Assembly: GCF_003268595.1 (NCBI RefSeq)
Contig: NZ_CP029797.1
Location: 1,385,501 to 1,449,500 of the forward strand
DNA from: Paraliobacillus zengyii
Lineage (GTDB): Bacteria; Bacillota; Bacilli; Bacillales; Amphibacillaceae
Direction: 5' to 3'
DNA: 64,000 nucleotides
The first letter of the stretch is position 1. Each line of letters begins with the position of its first letter. A program made the translations under genes and the position numbers. Of this stretch, positions 35,801 to 46,212 are shown piece after piece. The notes under the pieces are model-generated. The model saw nothing but the letters and a program-made list of their open reading frames with translations. It made no database searches and had not been told where the DNA came from.

Positions 35801-36252
35801 CGCTCCTCAAATGAAATTGACTCCCTTTCCGCAGGCACGGCTTCAGCTAACTCGGATAAGCACAGTACGCTTTCCGAGTGGATCTTCAGCTCACGCTGTT
35901 CCTTCCTGCAGGAGTGTCGCCAATTTCACTTGATCCGCTAGTTTTGTCTTTACACATTTTATGAACTACAAATAAACACATTAGTCATTAGTCTCTTGAA
36001 AATATTTCGATTGATTCTGTGTCTTACGCTTAAAAATAGTTCCACTAATTAGCGAAGGAAGCAAATGCTTGACACTCCTACGGGAACAGCGAATGTTTTT
36101 GATGGGATGAGTAATCGCAATCCCACGAGCCGAAGATCCACTTAATAAAGCGTTCTTTGGACCTGCGATTACTCGGCCCACCGAAAACATTTGCTTTATT
36201 AAGTTAGCTGAGGCCGTGCCCGTGGAAAGGGAAAGCATTTGTTTGCGTAGCG
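35801..36252. repeat. Inverted pair of modular hairpin arms, locus 2
   Basis: Left arm 35801-35950: outer TCAAATGAAATTG (35807-35819) with CAATTTCACTTGA (35931-35943, one mismatch); inner stem CTCGGATAAGC with GCTTTCCGAG. Right arm about 36051-36252: outer GCAAATGCTT (36061-36070) with AAGCATTTG (36233-36241), inner CTTAATAAAGC with GCTTTATTAAG, and the long core with GAGTAATCGCA and its complement TGCGATTACTC. It occupies the gap between padR 2 and the FNT gene; the remaining bases to 36480 show nothing else. Confidence 0.85.
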
Positions 36253-36481
36253 AGTAAGACCAAAATGTTACGTCACAGTTGATATATACTCTGGTAAAAG
36301 GTAATTGCTATGTTAATTCTTTCATTGACAACAACCTTTTAGAAATCAGACCTTTTTAAAGAATGTACGTAATAGAATAAATATAATCCAAACACAATAC
36401 AGCAAACGATTAGCGTTTAATTTTTAACTGAGTAAGTTGAGTTAGTTATATTAAATCTAAGCAATATGATAGAAAAGAGCT

Positions 36482-36520
36482 AAAAAAAAGAGGTCACACA
36501 ATTTGTGTGACCTCTTTACT
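36482..36520. terminator. Terminator of the formate/nitrite channel gene
   Basis: AAGAGGTCACACA and TGTGTGACCTCTT form a 13-bp perfect stem with a short loop; A-run on one side and T-run on the other. Confidence 0.85.
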
Positions 36521-36572
36521 ATTAGTCGGTTGTATCCTATTTTGATAGTGAACGTAACGAGATTTTTTACTG

Positions 36573-37355
36573 CTATTTCACGTCCATATAGGGCTTATTA
36601 ATATAATGATATACCCAACCCATTAAGAAATGTCCACCAATAATGTTACCAATTGTGACAGGTATTAAGTTAAAAATAGCACCACTAATAGAAATAGTAT
36701 CAGGATGGTCTAATACTAATGCAATCGCAAATGTACACATATTTGCAATACTATGTTCATACCCAGAAATGAAAAATCCGAATACGAAAAGCATCATTGT
36801 AAATAATTTTGCGCCATCTCCTTTCATTTTCATCGGAATGAAAAAGGCGAGACAGATAAGCCAATTACACAATATTCCCCGAAAAAAGAGTTCCCAAAAA
36901 GGAATGTGCATTTTCTTGGCTGCCGCATCCAGTAAATATGTATTAACAGAGCTATCTGCAAAAAGACCAGTTGCATAAATAAAGATCGCAAAGCCAATTG
37001 CACCAATAATATTACCTGCATATGTTGCTCCCCACATACGGAAGACAGTTATCCAGTGCATTTTTTTGTTTAAAGCTGTTATCGTAAAATAAAACGTATT
37101 ACCTGTAAATAAATCTCCACCGCCATAAACAATTAAAATAATCGCAGCACCAAATGTAATAGCGGCCAAAGGATAAGCAAAAGGAGAACCTTCAAGATAA
37201 AAATAATTTCCTGTTTTAAAGGCAACAATAACACCAAAACCAATAAACATGCTTGCCAATGCAGCCCGAATGAGATAGATCAAACGACTATGTTGAAACG
37301 TTTTTTGCTTCTTTAATGCTAGTTCTTCAACTTGTTTTAATGCTTCCATTTCCAT
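36573..37355 (-). CDS. Formate/nitrite transporter (FNT) family channel
   Basis: 260 residues with about six membrane segments, the FNT fold (FocA/NirC/YwcJ). The family signature GYEHSIANM is intact, as is YGGGDLFTGNTFYFT, and LICLAFFIPMKMKGDGAK. Transports small monovalent anions such as formate, nitrite or hydrosulfide across the membrane; the substrate cannot be decided from sequence or neighbours. ATG preceded by caggtgat. Monocistronic with its own terminator. Confidence 0.88.
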   Translation of the reverse strand: MEMEALKQVEELALKKQKTFQHSRLIYLIRAALASMFIGFGVIVAFKTGNYFYLEGSPFAYPLAAITFGAAIILIVYGGGDLFTGNTFYFTITALNKKMHWITVFRMWGATYAGNIIGAIGFAIFIYATGLFADSSVNTYLLDAAAKKMHIPFWELFFRGILCNWLICLAFFIPMKMKGDGAKLFTMMLFVFGFFISGYEHSIANMCTFAIALVLDHPDTISISGAIFNLIPVTIGNIIGGHFLMGWVYHYINKPYMDVK

Positions 37356-37554
37356 TTTATCACCTGAAAACCTATAGAATTTTATGTCATTTATTCTTTT
37401 CCAAAGTCTGTGAAGTATTATACAATTTTATCATACAACTATTTGTACATATGTTCAACCATCAACCTGAGATTTTACACACAGTATTTGTTTTCTTTGT
37501 TTCTGACGTGTAAAGTGTAAGCAAATAAAGTTCTACTGAGAGGAGTACAAGTTA

Positions 37555-38253
37555 ATGAAAAACTCGGAACGATTTATTATTGCTTTTAATAAAATTGAAG
37601 CTTTTTTTGATAAAGCAATTAATGAAAAAAGACACCTTTCTTTTTATCGATCTGTTCAATTGTTAAAAAGGTCAAATGCGATAGTAGATCGGTATCAAGA
37701 CGATTTATTAGAATATGCAGAGCTACGGAATGCTATTATTCATGAACGAACCGATACCAATTATGCGATTGCGGAGCCACACGATGATGTAGTCGAAAGA
37801 ATGGAAAAAATAAAAGAGAAGCTGACTGCACCAGAATTAGTAATACCTAGGTTCTTTAAGGAAATGCGTCAAATTCAAGCAGAGGCTACTTTAAATGATG
37901 TTTTACAGGTTATCCGCGAAACAGACTATTCCCAATTTCCTGTTTATCGTGACAAGGAATTCATTGGCTTGTTAACAGATAAAGGTATCACGCATTGGTT
38001 AGCGAGACATGCAAAAGGAAATGCAGATCATTTATTTCAAACCGCAGCATATGAGGTCATAAAAGATGATGATAGAGCACACAATTATAAGTTCATTAGT
38101 AAATCAATGAGTATATATCAAGCCGAGCACTATTTCCTAGAGCAAATAAAAGAAACAAAACAACTTGACGCATTGCTGATCACGGAAAATGGTAAGCTAG
38201 AAGAAACGTTAATAGGTATGATTACATCAAAAGATTTAATTGAGATCCCTTAA
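37555..38253 (+). CDS. CBS-domain protein with an R-x4-H motif in its helical N-terminus
   Basis: 232 residues. Residues 1-90 are helical and contain AELRNAIIHERTD with Arg58 and His63 in R-x4-H spacing, as in HEPN-type helical domains. Residues ~95-230 form a CBS pair (LNDVLQVIRETDYSQFPVYR and the C-terminal LIGMITSKDLIEIP). CBS pairs usually bind adenine nucleotides. No partner gene adjacent. Function unknown; a ribonuclease role is only a possibility raised by the motif. ATG preceded by gagaggag. Confidence 0.75.
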   Translation: MKNSERFIIAFNKIEAFFDKAINEKRHLSFYRSVQLLKRSNAIVDRYQDDLLEYAELRNAIIHERTDTNYAIAEPHDDVVERMEKIKEKLTAPELVIPRFFKEMRQIQAEATLNDVLQVIRETDYSQFPVYRDKEFIGLLTDKGITHWLARHAKGNADHLFQTAAYEVIKDDDRAHNYKFISKSMSIYQAEHYFLEQIKETKQLDALLITENGKLEETLIGMITSKDLIEIP

Positions 38254-38255
38254 AT

Positions 38256-38306
38256 AGTTTATTTTTAATAGGGTGCTCAAGTAGAGCGCCCTATTAAAAA
38301 TAAACT
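38256..38306. terminator. Long bidirectional terminator
   Basis: AGTTTATTTTTAATAGGG and CCCTATTAAAAATAAACT flank a short GC-rich stem-loop (GCTC with GAGC); it serves both the CBS gene and the converging coat-protein gene. Confidence 0.85.
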
Positions 38307-38854
38307 TAGTCTTTTTCGTGCATAGTAAATGAAGAAACAGGAAGAGGAGTAATTGGATCAAGACAAGTGATACTACAAAAACAATTTAAATCTACTGTTA
38401 TGCAGATACCGGTAGATTGGAAATCTTTAATACTATTACCAGGGAAATAATCACATACATCACGACCACCCGGACATGGAGTAGATCCACCAGCTGTAAC
38501 TGGAAGTAATAGTTCTAGTTTGACACAGCATTCACTACCTTCGACAAATTTCTTCGCGCGGAAGATAGGTGTTTCGACACACCCAAAATAAGTGTTGCCT
38601 GACTTTCCTAGCTCATCTTGAAAGACACCATTACCAATAAAAGGTTTACAATCTTGACAATAAAGAATGAAAGGTATCGTTGTATTAGTACCATTTACCG
38701 TTTGTGTTTGTGGTGAAAGTAATTGTTGTATAGACTGTTCACAACTCGTTACGCAATGATTATTATTATTCGCAACTTCATCTTGTGCATCGACAATTTG
38801 TTGGACAATGTCACATACACATTGATCAAATTCTGTATTTAGATTAGTACTCAA
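38306..38854 (-). CDS. CotY/CotZ-type spore coat protein
   Basis: 182 residues, cysteine-rich (about 15 Cys), resembling CotY/CotZ/ExsY proteins of the outer spore coat or exosporium, which cross-link into sheets. Family features are CVCDIVQQIVDAQDEV at the N-terminus, PFILYCQDCKPFIGNGV, TPIFRAKKFVEGSECCVKLE, and a C-terminal ICITVDLNCFCSITCLDP. TTG start preceded by GGGAGGAAT. The promoter would be used late in sporulation, but I could not assign a sigma-K site with confidence. Confidence 0.85.
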   Translation of the reverse strand: MSTNLNTEFDQCVCDIVQQIVDAQDEVANNNNHCVTSCEQSIQQLLSPQTQTVNGTNTTIPFILYCQDCKPFIGNGVFQDELGKSGNTYFGCVETPIFRAKKFVEGSECCVKLELLLPVTAGGSTPCPGGRDVCDYFPGNSIKDFQSTGICITVDLNCFCSITCLDPITPLPVSSFTMHEKD

Positions 38855-38972
38855 GTTAATTCCTCCCTTCTATTGAAGATACTTTACTATACGCAATAGA
38901 ATAGGAAAGGATTGAGATAGATATCTAGTAAATATAAAAATAGGATAATGACTGCGTCTAAATATAATAAAA

Positions 38973-39308
38973 CTATTCGGTTACCCCCTGATAGATTTTC
39001 TGTAATCGTTCTTCAAACAATTCAAGTTGGACGATCCTTGCTTCTCGTAAATATTCTTTTCCATCTACAAATAACAGTAGAACAGGGACAGTGAAAATAG
39101 AAAACTTGCCAGCAACTTCAGGCAATTGATCCACCGCTACATGTCCAAGTGCGATTTCTGGATACCTTCTCATAATAGCTTCTACTTGCGGTAATAAACT
39201 ATGACAAACACTGCAATTCTGCTTTGAAATATAGAGAAAAGCTAGGTTATTTTGGTTAATAAAGTGATCTAGTTTGTTGATAGATTTAATTATCTGAAAT
39301 GTAGTCAT
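38973..39308 (-). CDS. Thioredoxin-like protein (YdbP/YtpP type)
   Basis: 111 residues, a single thioredoxin fold without signal peptide. The active site is CSVC (KQNCSVCHSLLPQVEAIM), followed by the cis-proline segment FTVPVLLLFVDGKEY. Cytoplasmic thiol-disulfide exchange or bacillithiol-related reduction is likely. ATG with aggaaag upstream. It stands alone, 118 bases from the coat-protein start. Confidence 0.82.
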   Translation of the reverse strand: MTTFQIIKSINKLDHFINQNNLAFLYISKQNCSVCHSLLPQVEAIMRRYPEIALGHVAVDQLPEVAGKFSIFTVPVLLLFVDGKEYLREARIVQLELFEERLQKIYQGVTE

Positions 39309-39458
39309 GATCTATTCCTTTCCTATTCTGTATTTTAGGTATGCTAAATTTGTCTTAAAAAAGATGGGGATAGTTTATCATAATTTCTATAAAAGTACAT
39401 AAAAATAGTTATTTGTCGATTATATGTCGAAAAAGAAAGAAAAACATTTAAAAAACTA

Positions 39459-39485
39459 TACATTTTTATAAATCGCGACCGATAA
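39459..39485 (+). promoter_or_regulatory. Possible sigma-D promoter of the chemoreceptor gene
   Basis: TACA (39459-39462), 15 bases, ACCGATAA (39478-39485); close to the sigma-D consensus TAAA-N15-GCCGATAT used by motility and chemotaxis genes. Confidence 0.45.
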
Positions 39486-39536
39486 TAGTAAAGTCAAAAC
39501 AAAACAAATTAATATAAAAATAAAGGGGAGTATAAA

Positions 39537-41234
39537 ATGAAGAAATTAACACAATTTAAATCGATTCGAACTAAAATTTTACTTGGTTTTTCAATTATTA
39601 TCGTATTAATCTTTGGTTATAGTGCTTATAATATTATTTCTTCAAATATTATGCAGACAGATACAGAGGATATTACAGATCATCAATTGCCATTATTAAT
39701 TGCAGATGAGCAATTAAAATTTAATATAGTTCAACGAACAGGATTTGCACGTGCATATTTTTTATATGGGGATCCACTATATAAAGATTTGTTTAATCAA
39801 CTTACTGAAGAAAGTGTTGCATTACAAGAAGAGGCCTTAAATTATAGCGATTCAGATGAATTAAAACAGTTGATTGCTGCTAGCAAGGAATGGCGAGCTT
39901 TAATTGAAGAGAATGTATTTACATTATATGATCAAGGAAATGAAGTAGAAGCACAGGCGTATTTTAAAAGTACTGTAGAGCCAATGGGACAAGAAATTGT
40001 AATGGGTTTTATTTCTTTAGTAGAAACAAGAGAAAACCTCATTAGAGAAGCTGGTAATGAGCTTTTAGTTCAAAATAAAGCAAACAGTACAGTAGGTATT
40101 GTTATTGGTATAACACTTTTCATAATTGCTGTAATCATTGCATTATTTATAGCTAAAATTATTACGAAGCCAATTAAGCGTGTTAATGAACAAATGAATG
40201 AAATTGCGAGTGGTAATTTATCAATAGAACCGTTAGAAGTTACTTCACAGGATGAAGTTGGCCAGTTGATTGAGGCTATGAATCAAATGCAAGTGAATTT
40301 AACAGAAATTGTTGCTGAAATTCAAGAAGTTTCTGGAGCTGTCGCAAGTCAAAGTGAAGAGCTGACACAATCTTCTAATGAGGTGCGAGAAGCAAGTGAT
40401 CAAGTTGCTACGACAATGGAAGAATTATCATCTGGTGCTGAATCACAAGCTGATACAACAACAGACCTTGCGAGTTCAATGGCAGATTTCTCAACTAAAA
40501 TTCAAGATGCTAATAAGAAAGGTGAAGATGTATATCAAGCTTCACAACAAGTCATTACGTTAACAACAGAAGGTAGTCAATCAATGAATAGCTCGATTGA
40601 GCAAATGCGTTCGATATTTGATGTTGTGACAGAAGCAGTTAATCAGGTTAAAGGATTGGATACGCAATCAAAAGAAATTTCAAAACTAGTAAGTGTTATC
40701 AAAGACATTGCAGAGCAAACAAATTTATTAGCTTTAAATGCAGCAATTGAAGCTGCTCGTGCAGGTGAACATGGAAAAGGGTTCGCAGTTGTTGCGGATG
40801 AAGTTCGTAAGTTAGCAGAGCAAGTTGGCGTTTCTGTAACGGATATTACAGGCATAGTAGGGAATATTCAAAAAGAAACTAAATTAGTAACGTCTTCGCT
40901 TGAAGGTGGGCATAAAGAAGTTGAAAAAGGTATGAGCCAAGTTACTTCAACTGGAGAAACATTTAAACAGATGCACAGTGAATTAAATGGTATGGCTACA
41001 GGTATTCGTGATATTTCGAATAATTTAGAATTAATAAACCAAAATAGTGATACAATGAATAATGCAATTGAAGAAATTGCTTCCGTTTCGGAAGAATCAG
41101 CAGCAGGAATTCAAGAAACAGCAGCTTCGATCGAACAAACAAGTACATCGATGGAAGAAGTTGCAAATAGTTCAGGTAAATTAGCAAAACTAGCGGATAG
41201 TTTAAATAAAGTTACTGCTCGTTTTAAATTGTAA
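39537..41234 (+). CDS. Methyl-accepting chemotaxis protein
   Basis: 565 residues. Membrane segment at about 13-33, an extracellular four-helix-type sensor (about 35-185), second membrane segment at about 186-208, HAMP, then a cytoplasmic signalling coiled coil. The hairpin tip [20 protein letters not shown] is intact and surrounded by glutamate-rich methylation helices. It relays ligand occupancy to CheA/CheW. The sensor has a 4HB_MCP look, so the ligand is not predictable. ATG preceded by aaagggg; a terminator follows. Confidence 0.93.
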   Translation: MKKLTQFKSIRTKILLGFSIIIVLIFGYSAYNIISSNIMQTDTEDITDHQLPLLIADEQLKFNIVQRTGFARAYFLYGDPLYKDLFNQLTEESVALQEEALNYSDSDELKQLIAASKEWRALIEENVFTLYDQGNEVEAQAYFKSTVEPMGQEIVMGFISLVETRENLIREAGNELLVQNKANSTVGIVIGITLFIIAVIIALFIAKIITKPIKRVNEQMNEIASGNLSIEPLEVTSQDEVGQLIEAMNQMQVNLTEIVAEIQEVSGAVASQSEELTQSSNEVREASDQVATTMEELSSGAESQADTTTDLASSMADFSTKIQDANKKGEDVYQASQQVITLTTEGSQSMNSSIEQMRSIFDVVTEAVNQVKGLDTQSKEISKLVSVIKDIAEQTNLLALNAAIEAARAGEHGKGFAVVADEVRKLAEQVGVSVTDITGIVGNIQKETKLVTSSLEGGHKEVEKGMSQVTSTGETFKQMHSELNGMATGIRDISNNLELINQNSDTMNNAIEEIASVSEESAAGIQETAASIEQTSTSMEEVANSSGKLAKLADSLNKVTARFKL

Positions 41235-41245
41235 GTTTCAAAAAT

Positions 41246-41271
41246 CCGATCAGCTTGCTGATCGGGTTTAT
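41246..41271 (+). terminator. Terminator of the chemoreceptor gene
   Basis: CCGATCAGC and GCTGATCGG form a 9-bp stem with a two-base gap in the loop, then GTTTATTTA. Confidence 0.7.
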
Positions 41272-41522
41272 TTATGTAATGCATAACGCTTACATTGTTG
41301 CGTAATGAAAAAACATAAAAAAAAATAAAAGATTTTTATGCTGTGTTTCTTCATATTTAATAATGAAGTCTAAAATGCAATGCATATGCATGTTAACTAA
41401 TTGCTAGTGAAAAATAAATCATGTATACTTTTTTATATTGTTTGATATAAAGAGGATTCATAAAATAATCGATTACTACTTTATGAAAAATAAACGTTTT
41501 TAATTTGAGGAGGTCTAGACAC

Positions 41523-43940
41523 TTGTCTGCATTACATATTGCAATTATCGTACCGTTTTTATTTGCATTAATTGTGCCGTTGTTGTACAACAAAATACCA
41601 AAAATTCACACGGGTTGGTTTGTTTTAATTTTACCAACTATTTTATTTGCCTATCTAATAAGTTTTATTCCGACACTTTCAGCAGGTGAAGTTGTTGTTA
41701 GGAAATTAACTTGGGTACCGTCACTCGGTATAAACTTTGATATACGTTTAGATGGTTTGTCCTTACTGTTTGGGTTATTGATTACGGGAATAGGTGCACT
41801 TGTTGTTTTATATTCCATTTTCTATTTAACCAAAAAAGGGGAAGCACTCCATAATTTTTATTTCTATTTATTAATGTTCATGGGTGCGATGCTCGGTGTT
41901 GTATTATCTGGAAATCTAATGGTTATGTATGTATTTTGGGAACTGACAAGTTTGTCATCATCTTTATTAATTGGTTATTGGCATCACAGAGAGAAATCCC
42001 GTTATGGTGCACAGAAGTCAATGCTCATAACCGTGACCGGTGGTTTTGCAATGCTCGCTGGTTTCGCCTTGTTATATGTTATGACAGGAACATTTACAAT
42101 AACTGAAATTATTGCACAAGCAGACGTTGTAGCAGCTAGTAATTTGTTTATCCCTGCTATGTTACTTATCCTTCTAGGTGCATTTACCAAGTCGGCACAG
42201 TTTCCATTTCATATTTGGTTACCGGATGCGATGGAAGCACCAACACCAGTTAGTGCATATTTGCACTCTGCAACAATGGTTAAAATGGGCATCTATCTTG
42301 TTGCTCGATTAAGTCCTGTTTTCTCAGGTGCCCCTGAATGGTTCTGGATCGTTTCAGGTGTTGGTCTATTAACCTTACTGTGGGGTTCATTTAACGCAGT
42401 TCGACAAACAGATTTGAAATCGATTTTAGCATACTCAACGATCAGTCAATTAGGAATGCTTATGAGTATGTTAGGGGTTGGCTCTGCTGCTGCATACTAC
42501 GGTTATGAAGCTGGTTATACCGCTGCAACAGTTGCTGCGATCTTCCACTTGATTAACCACTCGACCTTTAAAGGTAGTTTATTTATGGTTGCTGGTATTG
42601 TTGACCATGAAACAGGCACAAGGGATATTCGGAAATTGGGTGGTTTAATGACCTTTATGCCAATTACCTTCACCCTTTCGATTATTGGTGCTTTTTCAAT
42701 GGCAGGAATTTATCCGTTTAATGGTTTCTTAAGTAAAGAAATGTTCTTAGCTACAATGTTAAACGCTACCGAAATTGCTGACTTTAATATGCAAACATTT
42801 GGTATATTATTCCCGGTAATTGCTTGGGTAGCAAGTGTGTTTACCTTTATCTACTGTATGGTTCTTGTGTTTAAAACATTCACAGGTAAATATCAGCCTG
42901 AAAAATTAGAAAAAAAGCCACACGAAGCACCAATTGGTATGTTAATCCCACCAATTATTTTAGCTAGTCTTGTTGTCTTGTTTGGTCTATTTCCAAACAT
43001 ATTGTCACACAGTATCATTGAACCAGCAGTTCAAGCGATTTATCCAGCTTCCTTAACTGGAGTGGAACATTTTGATATTCATATTTCAGCATGGCATGGA
43101 ATCGATTATGCACCATTGCATATGACAATTGGTATCATTGTAGTTGGTTTATTGCTTTATTTAACACTGCCAAAATGGCAAAAAATATACCAGTATTTAC
43201 GCTTGCATCAAAAAGATCCAGTCAACTATGCCTATGACTACTTATTAGAGAAGTTGGTTGTTGTTGCAGCTAAAATTACAAATATCCAAATAACAGGATT
43301 GTTACGTGATTATTTTGTATACATGTATGTCTTCTTACTTGGGTTAACCTTCTATACGATGTATCGATTTAATGCTTTTGCAATTGATACAATAAATGTT
43401 GCACCAATTCCTCTTTATGTATGGTTTGTGGTTGCTGTTGTCACAGCAGCTGTCATAGTAGTACCATTCATAAATAACAAGGTGGTTGCAATTATATCTG
43501 TTGGTTTTGTCGGGTTTTTAGTTTCTCTATTTTATGTTTTATTCCGTGCTCCAGACTTAGCGTTAACTCAACTATTAGTTGAGACGGTAACAACTGCATT
43601 GTTCTTGCTTTGTTTCTATCATTTACCGGAATTACGAAAAGAAAAGTCTAAACCAACATTTAAATGGGTTAATGTTATTATCTCAGTTGGTGTTGGTGCG
43701 TTGGTAACGGTCATGGCTTTAAGTGCTTTGTCATTTGGAAATAAAAAACCATTTGAGTCTATCTCCCAATATTATATCGATAATGCGCATGATCTTGGCG
43801 GTGGAGATAATATTGTTAACGTCATTTTAGTTGACTTTCGTGGTCTTGATACGATGCTAGAAATTCTAGTATTGGGGATTGCTGCGTTAGGTGTTGTAAC
43901 ATTAATTAAATTACGTATGAGTGGAAAGGAAGATGTTTAA
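41523..43940 (+). CDS. mrpA: Mrp Na+/H+ antiporter subunit A
   Basis: 805 residues, about 20 membrane segments. Large subunit of the Mrp complex that exchanges cytoplasmic sodium for protons, central to salt and alkali tolerance. The NuoL-like core includes FWELTSLSSSLLIGYW, GAFTKSAQFPFHIWLPDAME and HLINHSTFKGSLFMVAG with the conserved ion-path Lys and His. The C-terminal MrpA-specific domain (RAPDLALTQLLVETVTTALF and DFRGLDTMLEILVLG) is complete. I chose TTG at 41523, eight bases after AGGAGGT. First gene of mrpABCDEFG. Confidence 0.95.
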   Translation: MSALHIAIIVPFLFALIVPLLYNKIPKIHTGWFVLILPTILFAYLISFIPTLSAGEVVVRKLTWVPSLGINFDIRLDGLSLLFGLLITGIGALVVLYSIFYLTKKGEALHNFYFYLLMFMGAMLGVVLSGNLMVMYVFWELTSLSSSLLIGYWHHREKSRYGAQKSMLITVTGGFAMLAGFALLYVMTGTFTITEIIAQADVVAASNLFIPAMLLILLGAFTKSAQFPFHIWLPDAMEAPTPVSAYLHSATMVKMGIYLVARLSPVFSGAPEWFWIVSGVGLLTLLWGSFNAVRQTDLKSILAYSTISQLGMLMSMLGVGSAAAYYGYEAGYTAATVAAIFHLINHSTFKGSLFMVAGIVDHETGTRDIRKLGGLMTFMPITFTLSIIGAFSMAGIYPFNGFLSKEMFLATMLNATEIADFNMQTFGILFPVIAWVASVFTFIYCMVLVFKTFTGKYQPEKLEKKPHEAPIGMLIPPIILASLVVLFGLFPNILSHSIIEPAVQAIYPASLTGVEHFDIHISAWHGIDYAPLHMTIGIIVVGLLLYLTLPKWQKIYQYLRLHQKDPVNYAYDYLLEKLVVVAAKITNIQITGLLRDYFVYMYVFLLGLTFYTMYRFNAFAIDTINVAPIPLYVWFVVAVVTAAVIVVPFINNKVVAIISVGFVGFLVSLFYVLFRAPDLALTQLLVETVTTALFLLCFYHLPELRKEKSKPTFKWVNVIISVGVGALVTVMALSALSFGNKKPFESISQYYIDNAHDLGGGDNIVNVILVDFRGLDTMLEILVLGIAALGVVTLIKLRMSGKEDV

Positions 43941-43941
43941 A

Positions 43942-44364
43942 ATGAAAAATAATTTATCTTTGCATACAATTACGCAAATTGCAGTTTTCATTGTACTCTC
44001 CTTTTCCTTTTATCTTTTATTCGCTGGACATAGTAATCCTGGCGGCGGTTTTATTGGTGCGTTGATGACAGCATCAGCGATTGTACTGTTGTACATTAGT
44101 TTTGATCTAAAAACAATCAAGAAAGTGTTACCATTTTATTATCCGTATTTTATAAGTACAGGATTACTCATTGCAATGGGGACAGGAGTAAGCAGTACGT
44201 TGTTTGGTTATCCCTTCTTAACCCAATTCTTTGAATACGTAAATCTACCTATTCTTGGTGAAACAGAGTTAACGACTGCATTAGTGTTTGATATTGGTGT
44301 ATTTCTCGTCGTGATTGGTGTAGCTCTATTAATTATTACAACGATTGCGGAGGATGAGGACTAA
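43942..44364 (+). CDS. mrpB: Mrp Na+/H+ antiporter subunit B
   Basis: About 140 residues, four membrane segments. The family signature GHSNPGGGFIGALMTASAIV is present. ATG at 43942 has AAGGAAG nine bases upstream and follows the mrpA stop at once; an in-frame GTG at 43921 inside mrpA is less likely. Ends overlapping the mrpC start by one base. Confidence 0.93.
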   Translation: MKNNLSLHTITQIAVFIVLSFSFYLLFAGHSNPGGGFIGALMTASAIVLLYISFDLKTIKKVLPFYYPYFISTGLLIAMGTGVSSTLFGYPFLTQFFEYVNLPILGETELTTALVFDIGVFLVVIGVALLIITTIAEDED

Positions 44365-44702
44365 TGGAAATTTTAATTGTCGTATTAATTGGTATATTGT
44401 TTTCAGTTGCAACTTATTTAATTTTAACAAAAAGTTTATTCCGTGTTGTCTTAGGTACCGTACTGATCTCACATGGTGCGCATCTTCTCATTTTAACGAT
44501 GGGTGGACTTGGTGTCGGATCAGCTCCGCTATTAGGTGAAGAGGCTTCTAGTTACACAGATCCGTTACCACAAGCATTAATTTTAACAGCAATTGTTATC
44601 AGCTTTGGTATGACAGCATTATTATTAGTAATGACATATCGTACCTATAAAGTACATCAAACCGATGATTTAGATAAATTAAGGGGAAGATCAGATGAGT
44701 AA
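44364..44702 (+). CDS. mrpC: Mrp Na+/H+ antiporter subunit C
   Basis: 112 residues, three membrane segments, NuoK-like. The family pattern LIVVLIGILFSVATYLILTK and SYTDPLPQALILTAIVISFG is clear. The start ATG overlaps the mrpB stop (TAATG) and the end overlaps the mrpD start, so translation is coupled. Confidence 0.93.
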   Translation: MEILIVVLIGILFSVATYLILTKSLFRVVLGTVLISHGAHLLILTMGGLGVGSAPLLGEEASSYTDPLPQALILTAIVISFGMTALLLVMTYRTYKVHQTDDLDKLRGRSDE

Positions 44703-46188
44703 TTTTTTAATGCTGCCAATATTGCTGCCAATGTTTATTGGCACGCTATTAATCTTTTTTGCAAAAAAACATAAATTACAACGTGTGATCGCTGGAACTG
44801 CAGCTATAGCACAATTAGGCGTAGCGATATACTTAGGCTATATCGTATATGTCGATGCAAGCCAAATCATCACGCTAGAAGTTGGGGATTGGAGTGCACC
44901 ATTTGGTATTGTGCTAGTAGCAGATATGTTAGCGACAATGATGGTTTTACTTTCCAGCATAGTTGGTGTGGTTTGTTTATTCTTCGCATTTAAAACGATT
45001 CATAGCGAACGAGAGAAATTTTACTTTTATCCATTCTACTTTTTCTTACTTACAGGTGTGAATGGCGCATTTCTAACTGGTGATTTATTCAATTTATTTG
45101 TTTTCTTTGAAGTAATGTTAATCGCTTCTTATGTATTAATTGTTCACGGTGGAACCGGGTATCAATTACGTGAATCCTTTAAATATGTTGTGATGAATAT
45201 GGTTGCATCTGCGTTTTTCCTTGTGGGACTCGCATTGTTATATGCAACAACCGGAACATTAAATATGGCTGATTTAGCTGAACGCGTTCAAGTAATGGGA
45301 CAGGAAGGCATTCTAAATGTTATTGCGATCGTCTTTTTGTTTGTTTTTGGGGCAAAAGGCGCCTTGTTTCCACTATATTTTTGGTTACCTAAGTCATATT
45401 ACGGACCTCCAGCAGCAATCTCTGCGTTATTTGGTGGTTTACTAACGAAGGTTGGTATTTATGCGATCATTAGAATGTTTACATTAATATTCATTCATAA
45501 TACAGGGTTTACACATACTATTATTTTGGCACTTGCTGGCGCTACGATGTTTTTTGGTGTCCTTGGTGCTGTATCGCAATTTGATTTCAAACGAATCCTC
45601 TCTTACCATATCATTAGTCAAGTTGGTTACATGGTAATGGGATTAGGCATCTACACGCAATTAGCTTTAGCAGGTGCTATTTACTATATTGCACATCACA
45701 TTATTGTGAAATCTGCATTGTTTCTATTTGCCGGAGCAACAGAAAAAATTACTGGAACGACAGATTTGAAGAAAATGGGTGGTTTATTAAAAACTCATCC
45801 ATGGGTAGGATGGCTTTTCTTTATATCAGCTATGTCTCTTGCTGGTATTCCGCCACTTAGTGGGTTCTTCAGTAAATTCGCATTGATTTTGTCAGCTATA
45901 CAAGAACAGAGTTATGTGATTGTTACTGTGGCATTAGTTGTTGGTATTTTAACCTTGTTCTCTATGATGAAAATTTTCATGTATGCATTTTGGGGAGAAC
46001 CAACTATACCAGTTGAAAAAGTAAATAGGAAAGAAATGTTTTCCTTATTACGTCCTATTATTCCATTAGTAGCTTTAACAGTTTGCTTAGGATTTTTCGC
46101 GGAACCAGTATTTCAATACTCACTAGGTGTTGCTGATCAAATTCTAGATCCAGCTAATTATGTAAATGCGGTCTTAGGTTCAAAATAG
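44695..46188 (+). CDS. mrpD: Mrp Na+/H+ antiporter subunit D
   Basis: 497 residues, about 14 membrane segments, NuoN-like. Conserved segments include LFNLFVFFEVMLIASYVLIV, FGAKGALFPLYFWLPKSYYG and YYIAHHIIVKSALFLFAGA, with the proton-path Glu and Lys residues kept. It starts within the last bases of mrpC. Normal length for MrpD. Confidence 0.95.
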   Translation: MSNFLMLPILLPMFIGTLLIFFAKKHKLQRVIAGTAAIAQLGVAIYLGYIVYVDASQIITLEVGDWSAPFGIVLVADMLATMMVLLSSIVGVVCLFFAFKTIHSEREKFYFYPFYFFLLTGVNGAFLTGDLFNLFVFFEVMLIASYVLIVHGGTGYQLRESFKYVVMNMVASAFFLVGLALLYATTGTLNMADLAERVQVMGQEGILNVIAIVFLFVFGAKGALFPLYFWLPKSYYGPPAAISALFGGLLTKVGIYAIIRMFTLIFIHNTGFTHTIILALAGATMFFGVLGAVSQFDFKRILSYHIISQVGYMVMGLGIYTQLALAGAIYYIAHHIIVKSALFLFAGATEKITGTTDLKKMGGLLKTHPWVGWLFFISAMSLAGIPPLSGFFSKFALILSAIQEQSYVIVTVALVVGILTLFSMMKIFMYAFWGEPTIPVEKVNRKEMFSLLRPIIPLVALTVCLGFFAEPVFQYSLGVADQILDPANYVNAVLGSK

Positions 46189-46212
46189 ATCATGAATTAA
46201 AGGGGTAGTGCA

